From an uncultured bacterium (GTDB taxonomy: Bacteria > Pseudomonadota > Gammaproteobacteria > Burkholderiales > Burkholderiaceae_F), in contig CAJMRV010000008.1 of the NCBI GenBank assembly GCA_905215795.1, positions 1 to 24,358 on the forward strand: a stretch of DNA of 24,358 bases. Reading direction: 5' to 3'. Positions 15,563-23,636 of this stretch are shown here, piece by piece. The notes beneath the pieces were generated by a model, which was not told the origin of the DNA, did not search any database, and was given only the letters and a program-made list of their open reading frames with translations. The translations under genes and the position numbers were made by a program. Position 1 is the first letter of the stretch. The number at the start of each line of letters is the position of its first letter.

Positions 15563-15923
15563 GGGTGCTTCTCCTAAAAATGTTCGGGCGTATTCGTCCG
15601 CATTGGCGTTAACACTCATATTAGCGTATTCGGGACGCTCCGGCATGCTCCCTCCCTTCGGAAACGACGTCGGAAAAAAAGGATCCGGCGCGCAGTACGC
15701 ACCGGATCCCGGGTGGTCGGGACGTCCGGGCCTGGTCGGGCCGCGGATCGTCCGTTCTCTTCTCTCTTGGGTTTCTCAGTGATGTCGGTCGGGAGCTTTC
15801 CCGGCTCCCCGCGGATCGTCCCCACGGTCCACGGAGGCCTTTTTCATGCGCTCCTCCGGCCGGAGCCGGAGGCGGGCCCCTCCGCCCGGAAGGTCGTTTG
15901 CCGGGCGGTGCGCCGGGGCCGCG
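15563..15923. other. 361-base intergenic region with hairpins and a terminator, no gene seen
   Basis: I see no gene. It carries a minus-strand terminator (15674-15709), the probable promoter region of the lipoprotein gene, and two perfect 8-bp hairpins downstream of pyrE. These are CCTCCGGC/GCCGGAGG at 15853-15872 and CCGCCCGG/CCGGGCGG at 15882-15908. Neither hairpin has a T-tract. Confidence 0.6.
15674..15709 (-). terminator. Rho-independent terminator downstream of pyrE
   Basis: GGATCCGG (15681-15688) pairs with CCGGATCC (15702-15709), and the minus strand runs into T7 (A-run 15674-15680). It lies 215 bases past the pyrE stop and protects the lipoprotein gene from read-through. Confidence 0.8.
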
Positions 15924-16598
15924 TCAGTTTTCAGTCGCGTTGGCGACGAGTCCGTGGCGGGCGGCCCAGCTCCAGGGATGCTTGAGCCAGTCCTCGAGGG
16001 CGGCGTGCTGGGCCTCGGAGATCATCTCCTTTTCAACGGCGACCTTGAGCACGTTCCTGAAGTCGACGACTTCGTGGGCCTCGACCTTGCGTTCGGCGAG
16101 GAGCTTCATCGTCTCTTCGATCCCGAAGCTCGTGATCGCGAGGGCGTCCTCGACGAGGCCGCCTTCCTCGCGGACCGCGTCGATCGCGGAGAGGAGCGAG
16201 AGGCCCGTGGAGAGGTGGTCCTCGATGATGAGGACGCGCTTGCCCTTCACGCAGCAGCCTTCGATGCGGTTCTTCTCGCCCCAGGACTTCGCCTCGCGGC
16301 GGATGTAGACGTAGGGCTTGCCGAGGCGGTAGGCCAGGGCGGCGGCGTGCGAGAGGCCGGCGCCCTCCATCCCGGCGATCATGTCGAACTCGAGGTGGAG
16401 GCGGTCGATCGTGCTGATGATCGTCTCCATGACGTCGCGCCAGGCGTCCGGATAGCTCGAGAGGATGCGGTTGTTGACGTAGATCGGCGTGATCAGGCCC
16501 GACTTGAGGCGCATCGGGGTTTCTGCGAAGAAGCTGACGGCGCCGTGGTCGAGCAGGTGGTCGGCCATGATTCGTTCGGCAATCGGTGAGCGGTACAT
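15924..16598 (-). CDS. pyrE: Orotate phosphoribosyltransferase
   Basis: The 224-residue enzyme transfers the ribose phosphate of PRPP to orotate, giving OMP in pyrimidine synthesis. The PRPP loop reads RVLIIEDHLSTGLS (121-134), a variant of the usual VLIVEDVVTTGGS. The KSG at 32-34 followed by PIYVNNR, and the flexible-loop segment REAKSWGEKNRIEG, match the family. The C-terminal 40 residues form an extra helical tail. ATG is the complement of 16596-16598, with GGAG 11 bases upstream. It starts 23 bases after the amidohydrolase stop, so the two form an operon. The divergent PRPP loop leaves some doubt about exact substrate. Confidence 0.85.
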   Translation of the reverse strand: MYRSPIAERIMADHLLDHGAVSFFAETPMRLKSGLITPIYVNNRILSSYPDAWRDVMETIISTIDRLHLEFDMIAGMEGAGLSHAAALAYRLGKPYVYIRREAKSWGEKNRIEGCCVKGKRVLIIEDHLSTGLSLLSAIDAVREEGGLVEDALAITSFGIEETMKLLAERKVEAHEVVDFRNVLKVAVEKEMISEAQHAALEDWLKHPWSWAARHGLVANATEN

Positions 16599-16621
16599 AT
16601 CGTTATGGTCTCCAAATTCGG

Positions 16622-17662
16622 TTACATGGCTTGGTGCGAGGGGGTCGGGACGCGGTCCACGGCCGGGTCGAAGGCGGGCATGCCGATCGCGCGGCGGCCG
16701 TTCTTCGTGGCGATGTCGACGAGCTCGTTGAAGTAGTCGTAACGGCAGCCCGTGGCGAGCGTCATGAGTTCATGCCACATGTCGCCGCTGTTCCAGGGGA
16801 CCATCGCGTCGCACACGTTGTCCGTGCCCAGGGCCACGGTGATCCCGGCGGGGACCATCTCGTCGACCGGGGTGAGCGAGTTGTGCATCGGGAGGAGCTC
16901 CTCGGAGCGCGGCGTGTCGATCCAGGCGGTCGGGCAGGTGATCATCATGACGTCGGCCTCCTTCATCAGTGCGTAGAGGCGTTCGCGGTAGGCGCGAGAG
17001 TGCGCGGCGATGCTGATGCCGTGGATGGCGGCGACGCGGCCCTGCATGCCGTGCTCGATCGTCTTCTCGCAGAGCTGTTCGGTTTCATACTCGAGGCTCT
17101 GGTTGAACTGGTCGACGTGCACGTGGACCATCTTCCCCTTTTCCTTGGCGGTGCTCATGATGATGTCGAAGGCTTCGTCGCCGCGGCCCCAGTCGCGTTC
17201 GTCGCGCTTGGGAAGCGCGCCGATGATGTCGACGTAGTCGGCGCCGATGTCGAACCATTCGCGGGCGTCCTTGGCGATCACGCCCTTGAGGGTCTGGTTG
17301 GCGAGCTTGACCGTGAGCTGGTCCTTGTAGTGCTCGCGGGCGCGGATCGCGGCCTTGACGGCGCGGTCGCCGCTCTGCGGGTCGACGTCCACGAAGGTGG
17401 CCAGGCCGGTCACGCCCTGGGCGATCTGATGCTCAAAAAAAAGCGAGAATCGACGATAGAAATCTTCTTCGGTCGAGCCTCGCTTCAATTGATCCAACGC
17501 GTCCCACTTCTGCTGGAGAGTGCAGGTGCGTCGCAAATGGAGAACGTTTTCGGACAACGTGTATGCACGGTCCGCGTGTGCGTGGGTGTTGATCCATCCA
17601 CCCGCCTTCATGATCGCGGGTTCAAGCATCTCACGGATCGTGAGAGGTGTAGAGGCTGCCAT
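16622..17662 (-). CDS. Amidohydrolase-family enzyme, cytosine deaminase-like
   Basis: The 346-residue metal-dependent hydrolase has the amidohydrolase pattern: HAH (27-29), HVHVD with His180/His182, His214 in AIHG and the catalytic Asp281 in GTDNVCD. The order and spacing resemble cytosine deaminase and related deaminases rather than dihydroorotase. ATG is the complement of 17660-17662, with GGAG 7 bases upstream; the longer frame to 17758 crosses this site and is not needed. It is the first gene of an operon with pyrE, so a role in pyrimidine salvage or in supplying a pyrimidine precursor is likely. The precise substrate is not visible from sequence. Confidence 0.85.
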   Translation of the reverse strand: MAASTPLTIREMLEPAIMKAGGWINTHAHADRAYTLSENVLHLRRTCTLQQKWDALDQLKRGSTEEDFYRRFSLFFEHQIAQGVTGLATFVDVDPQSGDRAVKAAIRAREHYKDQLTVKLANQTLKGVIAKDAREWFDIGADYVDIIGALPKRDERDWGRGDEAFDIIMSTAKEKGKMVHVHVDQFNQSLEYETEQLCEKTIEHGMQGRVAAIHGISIAAHSRAYRERLYALMKEADVMMITCPTAWIDTPRSEELLPMHNSLTPVDEMVPAGITVALGTDNVCDAMVPWNSGDMWHELMTLATGCRYDYFNELVDIATKNGRRAIGMPAFDPAVDRVPTPSHQAM

Positions 17663-17839
17663 AGGGTCACTCCAAAAAAGGTTGGTGCATGATCGGGTTT
17701 TCGACTCGTGGGGCGGAGGACGGCCGCAAAAAACGCCACCGTCGCTTGTGGGACCCATCTCGGGGTTCGCTCACAATGAAACGCGTGGCGTCGTCGTGGA
17801 GGTGAATCTCACAATCCTCGGCCCGGCGAACCGGTGCGG

Positions 17840-17869
17840 TTCGTCAAGTCAAATTGACGAAATGCTATA
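17840..17869 (-). promoter_or_regulatory. Candidate promoter with overlapping operator dyad for the amidohydrolase-pyrE operon
   Basis: TTCGTCAA (17840-17847) and TTGACGAA (17854-17861) are perfect 8-base arms around a 6-base centre. A TATAGC -10-like element lies just upstream on the minus strand (17869-17864), so the dyad would cover the start of transcription, as a repressor site does. The -35 is weak. Confidence 0.55.
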
Positions 17870-17935
17870 GAGTTCGGAAGGCTCCTGCAATAGGTGTAAA
17901 CCCTTACAATATGGTGGATTCCTTGTGTTTCCTCA

Positions 17936-18268
17936 TCAGCGTGCGAAGTGTTCGAGCACGCGTTTCCTTTGGAAGGCGAGGGCCGTGAGGAGCGTGAAGA
18001 GCGCCACGGCGAGGAGGATCGCGAGGGCGCGCATCCACGGCTCGCCCGAGGCGAGGCGCGTCTGTGCGAGGAGGACGCCGGCGCGGACCCATTCGAGGGC
18101 GAAGACGACGAGGGCGGCCTGCGAGAGCCTCGCGACGATGCGGCGCGGCACGAGCCAGAGAAGGAGCGCGGCCGAGGGGATTAGGCTCACGAGGAGGCCC
18201 CATCCGTGAAAGAGCAGGTGCGCGGAGAAGAGAGCGAAGGCGAGGGCGGGCAGAAGGAGGATGTACAT
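17936..18268 (-). CDS. Small integral membrane protein, function unknown
   Basis: The 110-residue protein has about four membrane segments (roughly residues 3-20, 22-40, 48-70 and 78-99) and a basic C-terminus. No catalytic motif is seen and I do not recognise a family. ATG is the complement of 18266-18268, preceded by AAGGGA. It follows the YgbA-family gene after 20 bases and is probably translated from the same message. The longer open frame to 18784 is a shadow of that gene. Confidence 0.72.
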   Translation of the reverse strand: MYILLLPALAFALFSAHLLFHGWGLLVSLIPSAALLLWLVPRRIVARLSQAALVVFALEWVRAGVLLAQTRLASGEPWMRALAILLAVALFTLLTALAFQRKRVLEHFAR

Positions 18269-18288
18269 GATGTCGTCCCTTGGGTGGA

Positions 18289-18747
18289 TTACGGGTTGGC
18301 GTCGCCGCGGCGTGCGGGAGCGGGATCGGGCGCCTTCTTCGGGGCGGGCCGGACCCGTCCGGTGTTCCTCGCCCTTTCGGGCGGCTTCACCGTGAGCGAG
18401 TACCAGAGGTGCTTGAGGGCGAGCACGGGATGGGTGAACACGAGCCTCGGGCCCGAGAAGCGCATCACCACGCGGGCCTCCTCCTTCCTCTCGTTCTTGT
18501 AGCAGTGCGTGCGGCACTTGGCGCACACGGGCTTGCCGTCCTTGTAGGGGCAGCGCGAGAGGCGCATCAGGGCGTAGGCGAGGAAGTCCCCGCAGGCGGG
18601 GCAGAGCCCGGAATCCTGCGTTCCATGGCGTTCGCGGCAGAAGAGCCCGACCATCGCCTCGAGCGTCTCCGCCTCTTCGGCGAGTCTCGGGTGGCTCAGG
18701 ATCCGTTCGCGTACGTCCTCGTCGACGTTTCGGAGTCTGGCGGTCAT
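18289..18747 (-). CDS. YgbA-family (nitrous oxide-stimulated promoter family) cysteine-rich protein
   Basis: The 152-residue protein matches the YgbA_NO family. An N-terminal helical part is followed by LCPACGDFLAYALMRLSRCPY, then KPVCAKCRTHCYK, then VMRFSGPRL and HPVLALKHL. Seven cysteines (37, 49, 52, 66, 75, 78, 82) could bind a metal or Fe-S centre. In enterobacteria ygbA is under nitric oxide control through NsrR. The C-terminal 30 residues are a Pro/Ala/Arg tail outside the family core. ATG is the complement of 18745-18747, with GGAGG 11 bases upstream. Confidence 0.83.
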   Translation of the reverse strand: MTARLRNVDEDVRERILSHPRLAEEAETLEAMVGLFCRERHGTQDSGLCPACGDFLAYALMRLSRCPYKDGKPVCAKCRTHCYKNERKEEARVVMRFSGPRLVFTHPVLALKHLWYSLTVKPPERARNTGRVRPAPKKAPDPAPARRGDANP

Positions 18748-18886
18748 GAGGGAGGTGTCCTCCGGGAATCGGGGCCGGGATCATGCCGCGGGGAGGCGCC
18801 GGCCCGGTCGGCCTTCCCCGGAAATCTCCACTATACGTCGGCGCGTCCTCCGCATCGACCCTCCGATGGGAGGCGGGACGTCCTCA

Positions 18887-18910
18887 GGACCCTCCCGTGG
18901 GAGGGGGTCC
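18887..18910. repeat. GC-rich hairpin, second of two related hairpins
   Basis: GGACCCTCCC (18887-18896) pairs with GGGAGGGGGTCC (18899-18910) with a 2-base bulge. A related smaller hairpin (ACCCTCC...GGGAGG) lies just upstream at 18858-18873. Confidence 0.5.
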
Positions 18911-18913
18911 GGA

Positions 18914-18931
18914 ATACCTACCTCTAGGTAT
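18914..18931. promoter_or_regulatory. Perfect dyad ATACCTA-N4-TAGGTAT, candidate operator
   Basis: Seven-base arms (18914-18920 and 18925-18931) flank CCTC. It lies about 80 bases upstream of a possible minus-strand -10 (TATAGT, 18830-18835) of the YgbA-family operon. The binding protein is unknown; a nitric-oxide-type regulator would fit the gene's family, but the sequence does not match the enterobacterial NsrR site. Confidence 0.45.
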
Positions 18932-19359
18932 GTACGAACAAAAAAGAAGGCGTTATGTCGCTTTATGAATAGCGCATCCGGCGGTTTTCGCGACGCGGCT
19001 GCGGTGTGGTCGAAGGGTTTTCCGGCTGGGCCCGGCGGGGCTGATAAGGGGGCGGGGCTTATGAGGGGGATGTCGACGGGAACGCCTCTCCCTGAGGCAT
19101 AACGGCGGTGTCGCCTTCTCCCTGCAGGCGAATTGCGGCCGGTGGCTTTTTCTTCTTGTCGATTTTTTAATTCAATTTTCATTAACAATACACAAAGCGA
19201 TAATGGACTTGTTTCATTCGTCATACGAGCTTTAAAATGTTAATAACAGATAAGGGTTAACGAGGGGGATATTGAGGAAAACCCTTGTCGGGAATGCGTT
19301 GTTTATCCTTGTGAACGCCTGTGCGGCAGCTAGTCATAGTGGTTTAGGCCGAAGGTGTC

Positions 19360-19402
19360 CTAGTTCGAAAGTAGTGGTTGCACCCTGCTACGAAAGAGCT
19401 AG
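19360..19402 (+). ncRNA. Candidate structured leader RNA of the formate dehydrogenase operon
   Basis: CTAGTTC (19360-19366) pairs with GAGCTAG (19396-19402), one G-U. Inside it GTAGTGG (19371-19377) pairs with CTGCTAC (19385-19391), two G-U. The two stems are separated by a symmetric GAAA/GAAA internal loop and capped by a 7-base loop. Two helices around a symmetric purine loop are unlikely by chance in AT-rich sequence. I recognise no known riboswitch class. Confidence 0.4.
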
Positions 19403-19408
19403 AAAATA

Positions 19409-19431
19409 GTAAAAAGACTCCTACTTTTTAC
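19409..19431. promoter_or_regulatory. Perfect AT-rich dyad upstream of the formate dehydrogenase genes
   Basis: GTAAAAAG (19409-19416) and CTTTTTAC (19424-19431) flank a 7-base centre. It may be an operator or part of the leader structure. It is 6 bases after the candidate structured RNA. Confidence 0.4.
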
Positions 19432-19503
19432 ATCTGGAAAAGTTCCACGTTTGTTTTTAGACTGTTTAATAAGTCATTGCGACTTGATTTTGAGTTCTTG
19501 GCC

Positions 19504-19532
19504 TGACGTCTCCCCCAACGTCACGGTTGACG
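19504..19532. promoter_or_regulatory. Cluster of TGACG half-sites, candidate operator
   Basis: TGACGT (19504-19509) and ACGTCA (19518-19523) form a perfect dyad with an 8-base centre. A third half-site, TTGACG (19527-19532), follows at once. The cluster lies 45-73 bases before the fdnG start codon. Confidence 0.35.
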
Positions 19533-19576
19533 CAAGTCGGAACTTTTCAACCCCCCAATCCCCCAAGGAGATTCAT

Positions 19577-22500
19577 ATGGAAGTTTCCCGCCGAAGTTTC
19601 CTTAAACGGAGCATGCTTTTCGCTTCGGCCTCGGGCGCGGCCGGCCTCGTGCACGCCGAACCCAAGCGCAAGACGGTCTACAAACTCAAGGACGTCAAGG
19701 AACATCTCAACATCTGCTGCTACTGCGCGGGCGGTTGCGGCGTCATCGTCAGCACCCGCGACGGCGAGATGATCAACGTCGAGGGCGACCCCGACCATCC
19801 CGTCAACTTGGGCGGCCTCTGCCCGAAGGGCGCCGGCCTCTGGGGCCTCAGGAACATCGTCAACGAGGAGCGCAAGGTCGAGAATCATCCCTACCGCCTC
19901 CTTCATCCGATGGTGCGCCGTCCCGGCTCCAAGAAGTGGGAGCGCCTCTCGTGGGACCAGGCGGCCAAGGAGATCGCGCGTCATGTCAAGGACACGCGTG
20001 ACAAGACCTACGTCGACGTCGAGGACGGCGTCCACGTGAGCCGCTGCGACGGCATCGCCAGCTTCGGCGCCGCCCAGCTCAACAACGAGGAGGCCTTCCT
20101 CGTCCAGAAGTTCGCCCGTTCGCTCGGCCTCGTGCAGGTCGACAACCAGGCCCGCGTCTGCCACTCCTCGACCGTCGCCGGCTTCGCGCCGACCTTCGGC
20201 CGCGGTTCCATGACGAGCCACTGGTGCGACTTCAAGAACTCCGACGTGATCATGTGCATCGGCTCGAACAACGTCGAGAACCATCCGCTCTCCTCGCGCT
20301 GGGTCGAACGTGCCCAGGACCGAGGCGCCAAGTGGATCGTGGTCGACCCGCGCTTCACGCGTTCGGCCGCCCGCGCCGACATCTACGGCCGGATCCGTCC
20401 GGGCACCGACATCGCCTTCTTCGGCGGTCTGATGCGCTACATCCTCGAAAACGAACTCTATCAGAAGGAATACGTCCTTCATTACACCAACGCGGCCTGC
20501 CTGATCAATCCGGACTTCAAGTTCGACGACGCCACGGGCCTCTTCTCCGGGTGGGATCCCGAGACGAAGACCTACTCCAACGAGAGCTGGGGCTACGACT
20601 ATGAACGCAAGGTGGCCTGGGACACGCAGCCCGGCGCCGCGATGAGCTGGGTGAACAAGCCCGGCACCCCCAAGTTCAAGACCCCCGACCTCGAAGTGCT
20701 CAAGCGTGACATGACGCTGCAGAACCCGCGCTGCGTCCTCAACATCATGCGCCGTCACTACGACCGCTACACGATCGACAAGGTCGTCCAGGTCACCGGC
20801 ATGGACAAGGAGGTCCTCCTCAAGATCTACGAGGTCTTCGCCTCCACGGGCCGTCCCGACAAGGCGGGCAACATCATGTACGCCCTCGGGCAGACCCAGC
20901 ACACCTACGGCACGCAGAACTGCCGCGCCATGTGCCTCATCCAGCTCCTGCTGGGCAACGTCGGCGTCGCCGGCGGCGGCATGAACGCCCTCCGCGGCGA
21001 ACCCAACGTCCAGGGCTCGACCGACGTCGGTGCGGACGTCGTCTGGTGGCCGGCCTACCTCACGGCCCCCTCGGCCAAGGCCCATCCGACCCTCGCCGAG
21101 TACCTCAACAAGGTCACGTACCCGGACGGCTACTACGCCAACAAGCCCAAGTTCATCGTCTCCTTCCTCAAGGAGTGGTTCGGTGAGCACGCCACGGTCG
21201 ACAACGACTACTGCTACGACCTCGTTCCGAAGATCTCCCCGAAGAAGTCCTACGCCGACTACACGACGATGATGACGTTCCACTCGATGAACGAGGACCG
21301 CATCAAGGGCTACTTCCTCTGGGGCATGAACCCCGCCCACTCCACCCCGAATGCCAAGGCCGCCCGCCATGCGATGGCCAAGCTCGACTGGATGGTCGTG
21401 GCCGACTGGTTCGAGACGGAAACGGCTTCCTTCTGGAAGGCTCCGGACATGAAGCCCGAGGAGATCAACACCGAGGTCTACATGCTCCCGGCCGCGCTCA
21501 TCTTCGAGAAGATGGGCGGCATCAACAACTCGGGCCGCTGGATCCAGTGGCGTGAGAAGGCCGTCGAGCCGCTCGGCGAGGCCAAGTCCGACTTCCACAT
21601 CATGATGACGCTCTGGAAGGAGATCGCCGCCCTCTACAAGAAGGAGGGGGGTGCCGGCACCGACCAGATCCTCAAATCGAACTTCGACTACCACATCGAC
21701 GGCAAGGAGGACCTGAGGGCCCTGGCCTGGGCCTGCAACGGCTACAAGGTTGAAAACGGCGAGCTCCTGCAGAGCTACGGCCAGCTCCAGGCCGACGGCA
21801 CGACCGCCTGCGGCATGTGGATCTGGACGGGTTACTACTCCAACAACGAGGCCCGTCTCGACCCGATGAAGCAGAACACGGCGCGCCGCTCCAAGGCGGA
21901 CCCCTCCGGGCTCGGCCTGTATCCGGGCTGGTCCTTCGCCTGGCCGGCCAACCGCCGCATCCTCTACAACCGCTGCTCGTGCGACCCGCAGGGCAAGCCC
22001 TGGAATCCCGAGCGCGTGCTCGTCGAATGGAAGGGCGACCACTGGCTCCAGAACGACGTGGGCGACTTCGCCACGAACGTTCCGCCCAACGACAACGCCT
22101 TCTTCATGACCTGGGAGCAGCGCGCCCGCCTGTTCTGCTACGCCCTCAACGATGGTCCTCTGCCCGAGCACTTCGAGCCGATCGAATCGCCGGCCAAGAA
22201 CATCATGAACGGCCGTCAGAACACGCCGACCGCCCAGTTCGTCGATCATGAGAACGTCCAGCGCGGCACGCCCGACGAGTTCCCGTACGCCGTGACGACC
22301 TATTCGGTGGTCGAGCACTGGCAGAGCGGCACGCAGACGCGTTCGGTGCCCTGGCTCGACGAGATCATGCCCGCCAACTTCATCGAGATCAGCCAGGAGC
22401 TGGCCCGTGAGAAGGGCATCAAGAACGGCGACATGGTGCGCGTCTGGAACAAGCGCGGCTCCGTGAAGGTGGCCGCCATGGTCACGATCCGCATGAAGCC

Positions 22501-22672
22501 CCAGATCGTCAACGGCAAGAAGGTCCATGTGGTGGGCATGCCCCATCACTTCTCGTGGGCCGGCAAGTACGCGACCGGCGACAACGTCAACGACCTCTCG
22601 ATCAACGTCGGCGACGCCAACTCGTACATTCCGGAGTACAAGGCCTTCCTCGTGAACCTGGAAAAGGCCTGA
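19577..22672 (+). CDS. fdnG: Formate dehydrogenase-N type, alpha (catalytic molybdo/tungsto) subunit, Cys form
   Basis: The 1031-residue periplasmic subunit oxidises formate to CO2 at a bis-MGD Mo/W centre. It has a Tat signal (SRRSFLKRS, residues 4-12). A [4Fe-4S] site is formed by Cys47, Cys50, Cys54 and Cys82. The active site DNQARVCHSSTVAGFAPTFG has Cys195, codon TGC at 20159-20161, where E. coli FdnG has selenocysteine, followed by His196. Length and the conserved GRGSMT, GSNNVENHP and IRPGTDIAF segments match FDH-N/FDH-O. ATG 19577 follows AAGGAG at a 6-base spacing; the in-frame extension to 19451 lies upstream of this site and is not used. The enzyme would feed electrons through the beta and gamma subunits to the quinone pool. 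Confidence 0.95.
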   Translation: MEVSRRSFLKRSMLFASASGAAGLVHAEPKRKTVYKLKDVKEHLNICCYCAGGCGVIVSTRDGEMINVEGDPDHPVNLGGLCPKGAGLWGLRNIVNEERKVENHPYRLLHPMVRRPGSKKWERLSWDQAAKEIARHVKDTRDKTYVDVEDGVHVSRCDGIASFGAAQLNNEEAFLVQKFARSLGLVQVDNQARVCHSSTVAGFAPTFGRGSMTSHWCDFKNSDVIMCIGSNNVENHPLSSRWVERAQDRGAKWIVVDPRFTRSAARADIYGRIRPGTDIAFFGGLMRYILENELYQKEYVLHYTNAACLINPDFKFDDATGLFSGWDPETKTYSNESWGYDYERKVAWDTQPGAAMSWVNKPGTPKFKTPDLEVLKRDMTLQNPRCVLNIMRRHYDRYTIDKVVQVTGMDKEVLLKIYEVFASTGRPDKAGNIMYALGQTQHTYGTQNCRAMCLIQLLLGNVGVAGGGMNALRGEPNVQGSTDVGADVVWWPAYLTAPSAKAHPTLAEYLNKVTYPDGYYANKPKFIVSFLKEWFGEHATVDNDYCYDLVPKISPKKSYADYTTMMTFHSMNEDRIKGYFLWGMNPAHSTPNAKAARHAMAKLDWMVVADWFETETASFWKAPDMKPEEINTEVYMLPAALIFEKMGGINNSGRWIQWREKAVEPLGEAKSDFHIMMTLWKEIAALYKKEGGAGTDQILKSNFDYHIDGKEDLRALAWACNGYKVENGELLQSYGQLQADGTTACGMWIWTGYYSNNEARLDPMKQNTARRSKADPSGLGLYPGWSFAWPANRRILYNRCSCDPQGKPWNPERVLVEWKGDHWLQNDVGDFATNVPPNDNAFFMTWEQRARLFCYALNDGPLPEHFEPIESPAKNIMNGRQNTPTAQFVDHENVQRGTPDEFPYAVTTYSVVEHWQSGTQTRSVPWLDEIMPANFIEISQELAREKGIKNGDMVRVWNKRGSVKVAAMVTIRMKPQIVNGKKVHVVGMPHHFSWAGKYATGDNVNDLSINVGDANSYIPEYKAFLVNLEKA

Positions 22673-22698
22673 GCCGATAGAGACGAAAGGAGATGATT

Positions 22699-23613
22699 AT
22701 GCGAAATCCCAATGAAGTCGCGATGCTTTTCGACGCGTCTCACTGCACCGGCTGCAAGGGCTGCCAGGTGGCGTGCAAGCAGTGGAACGTGCTTCCCGCC
22801 CCGCTGGGGCTCAATGAAAACAAGTTCCACGGGTCCTATCAGTGCCCGCCGGACTTGAACGGGAACAACCGACTCGTGATGACGTTCGACGAATCCGAGA
22901 GCGGCGATCCCTTCCACCCCGTTCAGATGGCCATCGGCCGACGCTCCTGCTACCACTGCACGGACGCCGCCTGCGTGGAGATCTGCTCTTCGGGGGCCCT
23001 TTACAAGAACGACAACGGCGTGGTCGCCTTCGACACGGAGAAGTGCAACGGCTGTACCTACTGCCAGAGCGCCTGCCCGTTCGACGTGCCGCGCTTCCGC
23101 CCCACCGACGGCCGCATCGACAAGTGCACCCTCTGCTGGGACCGTCTCGAGGAGGGTCAGGTGCCCGCCTGCGTGCTCACCTGCCAGCCCGAGGCCCTCA
23201 AGTTCGGCAAGCGCGACGAGATGATCAAGCTCGGCCGCGAACGCGTCGAGGCCCTCAAGAAGCGTGGGTTCGAGAAGGCCGAGCTTTACGGCGAGACGGA
23301 GATGGGCGGCCTGCACATCCTGCAGGTCTGCCAGTACGGTCACGAGGCCTACGGCCTGCCGACCGATCCGAAGCCCGATTCGATGATCGGCATCATGAAG
23401 ACCATGAAGCCCGTCACCGGCGTGGGCACCGCCGTCGTCCTGGCCGGTCTGGCCGCCTCGTGGCTCGCCGCGCGCAAGTACCACCGCGACGACATGACCA
23501 TCGAAGAGGCCAAGAAGACCTGGACGCCCGAGCAGCGCGCCAAGGCGGACGCCGAGGTCGCGCGGCTCAAGAAGCTCGAGGCCGAGGGGAAGGATCCTCT
23601 CTCCAATGAGTAA
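22699..23613 (+). CDS. fdnH: Formate dehydrogenase beta subunit (four [4Fe-4S] clusters)
   Basis: The 304-residue iron-sulfur subunit carries four Cys clusters: CTGCKGCQVAC, CYHCTDAACVEIC, CNGCTYCQSAC and CTLCW...PACVLTC. These wire electrons from the catalytic subunit to the membrane. A single C-terminal membrane helix (about residues 235-255) anchors it, as in FdnH, followed by a charged tail. AAAGGAG (22686-22692) touches ATG 22693 but stands 6 bases before ATG 22699, so 22699 is the start. It lies 26 bases after the alpha subunit. Confidence 0.94.
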   Translation: MRNPNEVAMLFDASHCTGCKGCQVACKQWNVLPAPLGLNENKFHGSYQCPPDLNGNNRLVMTFDESESGDPFHPVQMAIGRRSCYHCTDAACVEICSSGALYKNDNGVVAFDTEKCNGCTYCQSACPFDVPRFRPTDGRIDKCTLCWDRLEEGQVPACVLTCQPEALKFGKRDEMIKLGRERVEALKKRGFEKAELYGETEMGGLHILQVCQYGHEAYGLPTDPKPDSMIGIMKTMKPVTGVGTAVVLAGLAASWLAARKYHRDDMTIEEAKKTWTPEQRAKADAEVARLKKLEAEGKDPLSNE

Positions 23614-23636
23614 TGGATGAACAAGGAGTTATGAAT

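Larger units (their letters stand above)
18748..19576. other. 829-base intergenic region between divergent operons, partly AT-rich, no gene seen
   Basis: The left part (18748-18935) is GC-rich. It holds the control region of the YgbA operon: a minus-strand TATAGT at 18830-18835, hairpins at 18860-18873 and 18887-18910, and a dyad at 18914-18931. The right part (about 19140-19570) is distinctly AT-rich and is the formate dehydrogenase control region. A possible sigma-70 promoter is TTGTTT (19209-19214) with an 18-base spacer and TAAAAT (19233-19238). Open frames here look non-coding (Arg/Pro-rich or too short). Confidence 0.6.

Noticed and set aside
18781..19224. A 147-residue minus-strand frame upstream of fdnG
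   Set aside because: Arg/Pro-rich, crosses a GC to AT composition change, overlaps hairpins and a dyad, and has no recognisable motif.
19441..19470. A sigma-70 promoter TTCCAC / TTAATA
   Set aside because: The spacing is right, but the -35 matches only two of six positions.
19527..19540. A possible FNR/CRP site (TTGAC-N4-GTCGG)
   Set aside because: Only one half fits well; the other half is degenerate. A nearby TTGAT (about 19484-19488) has no matching partner.
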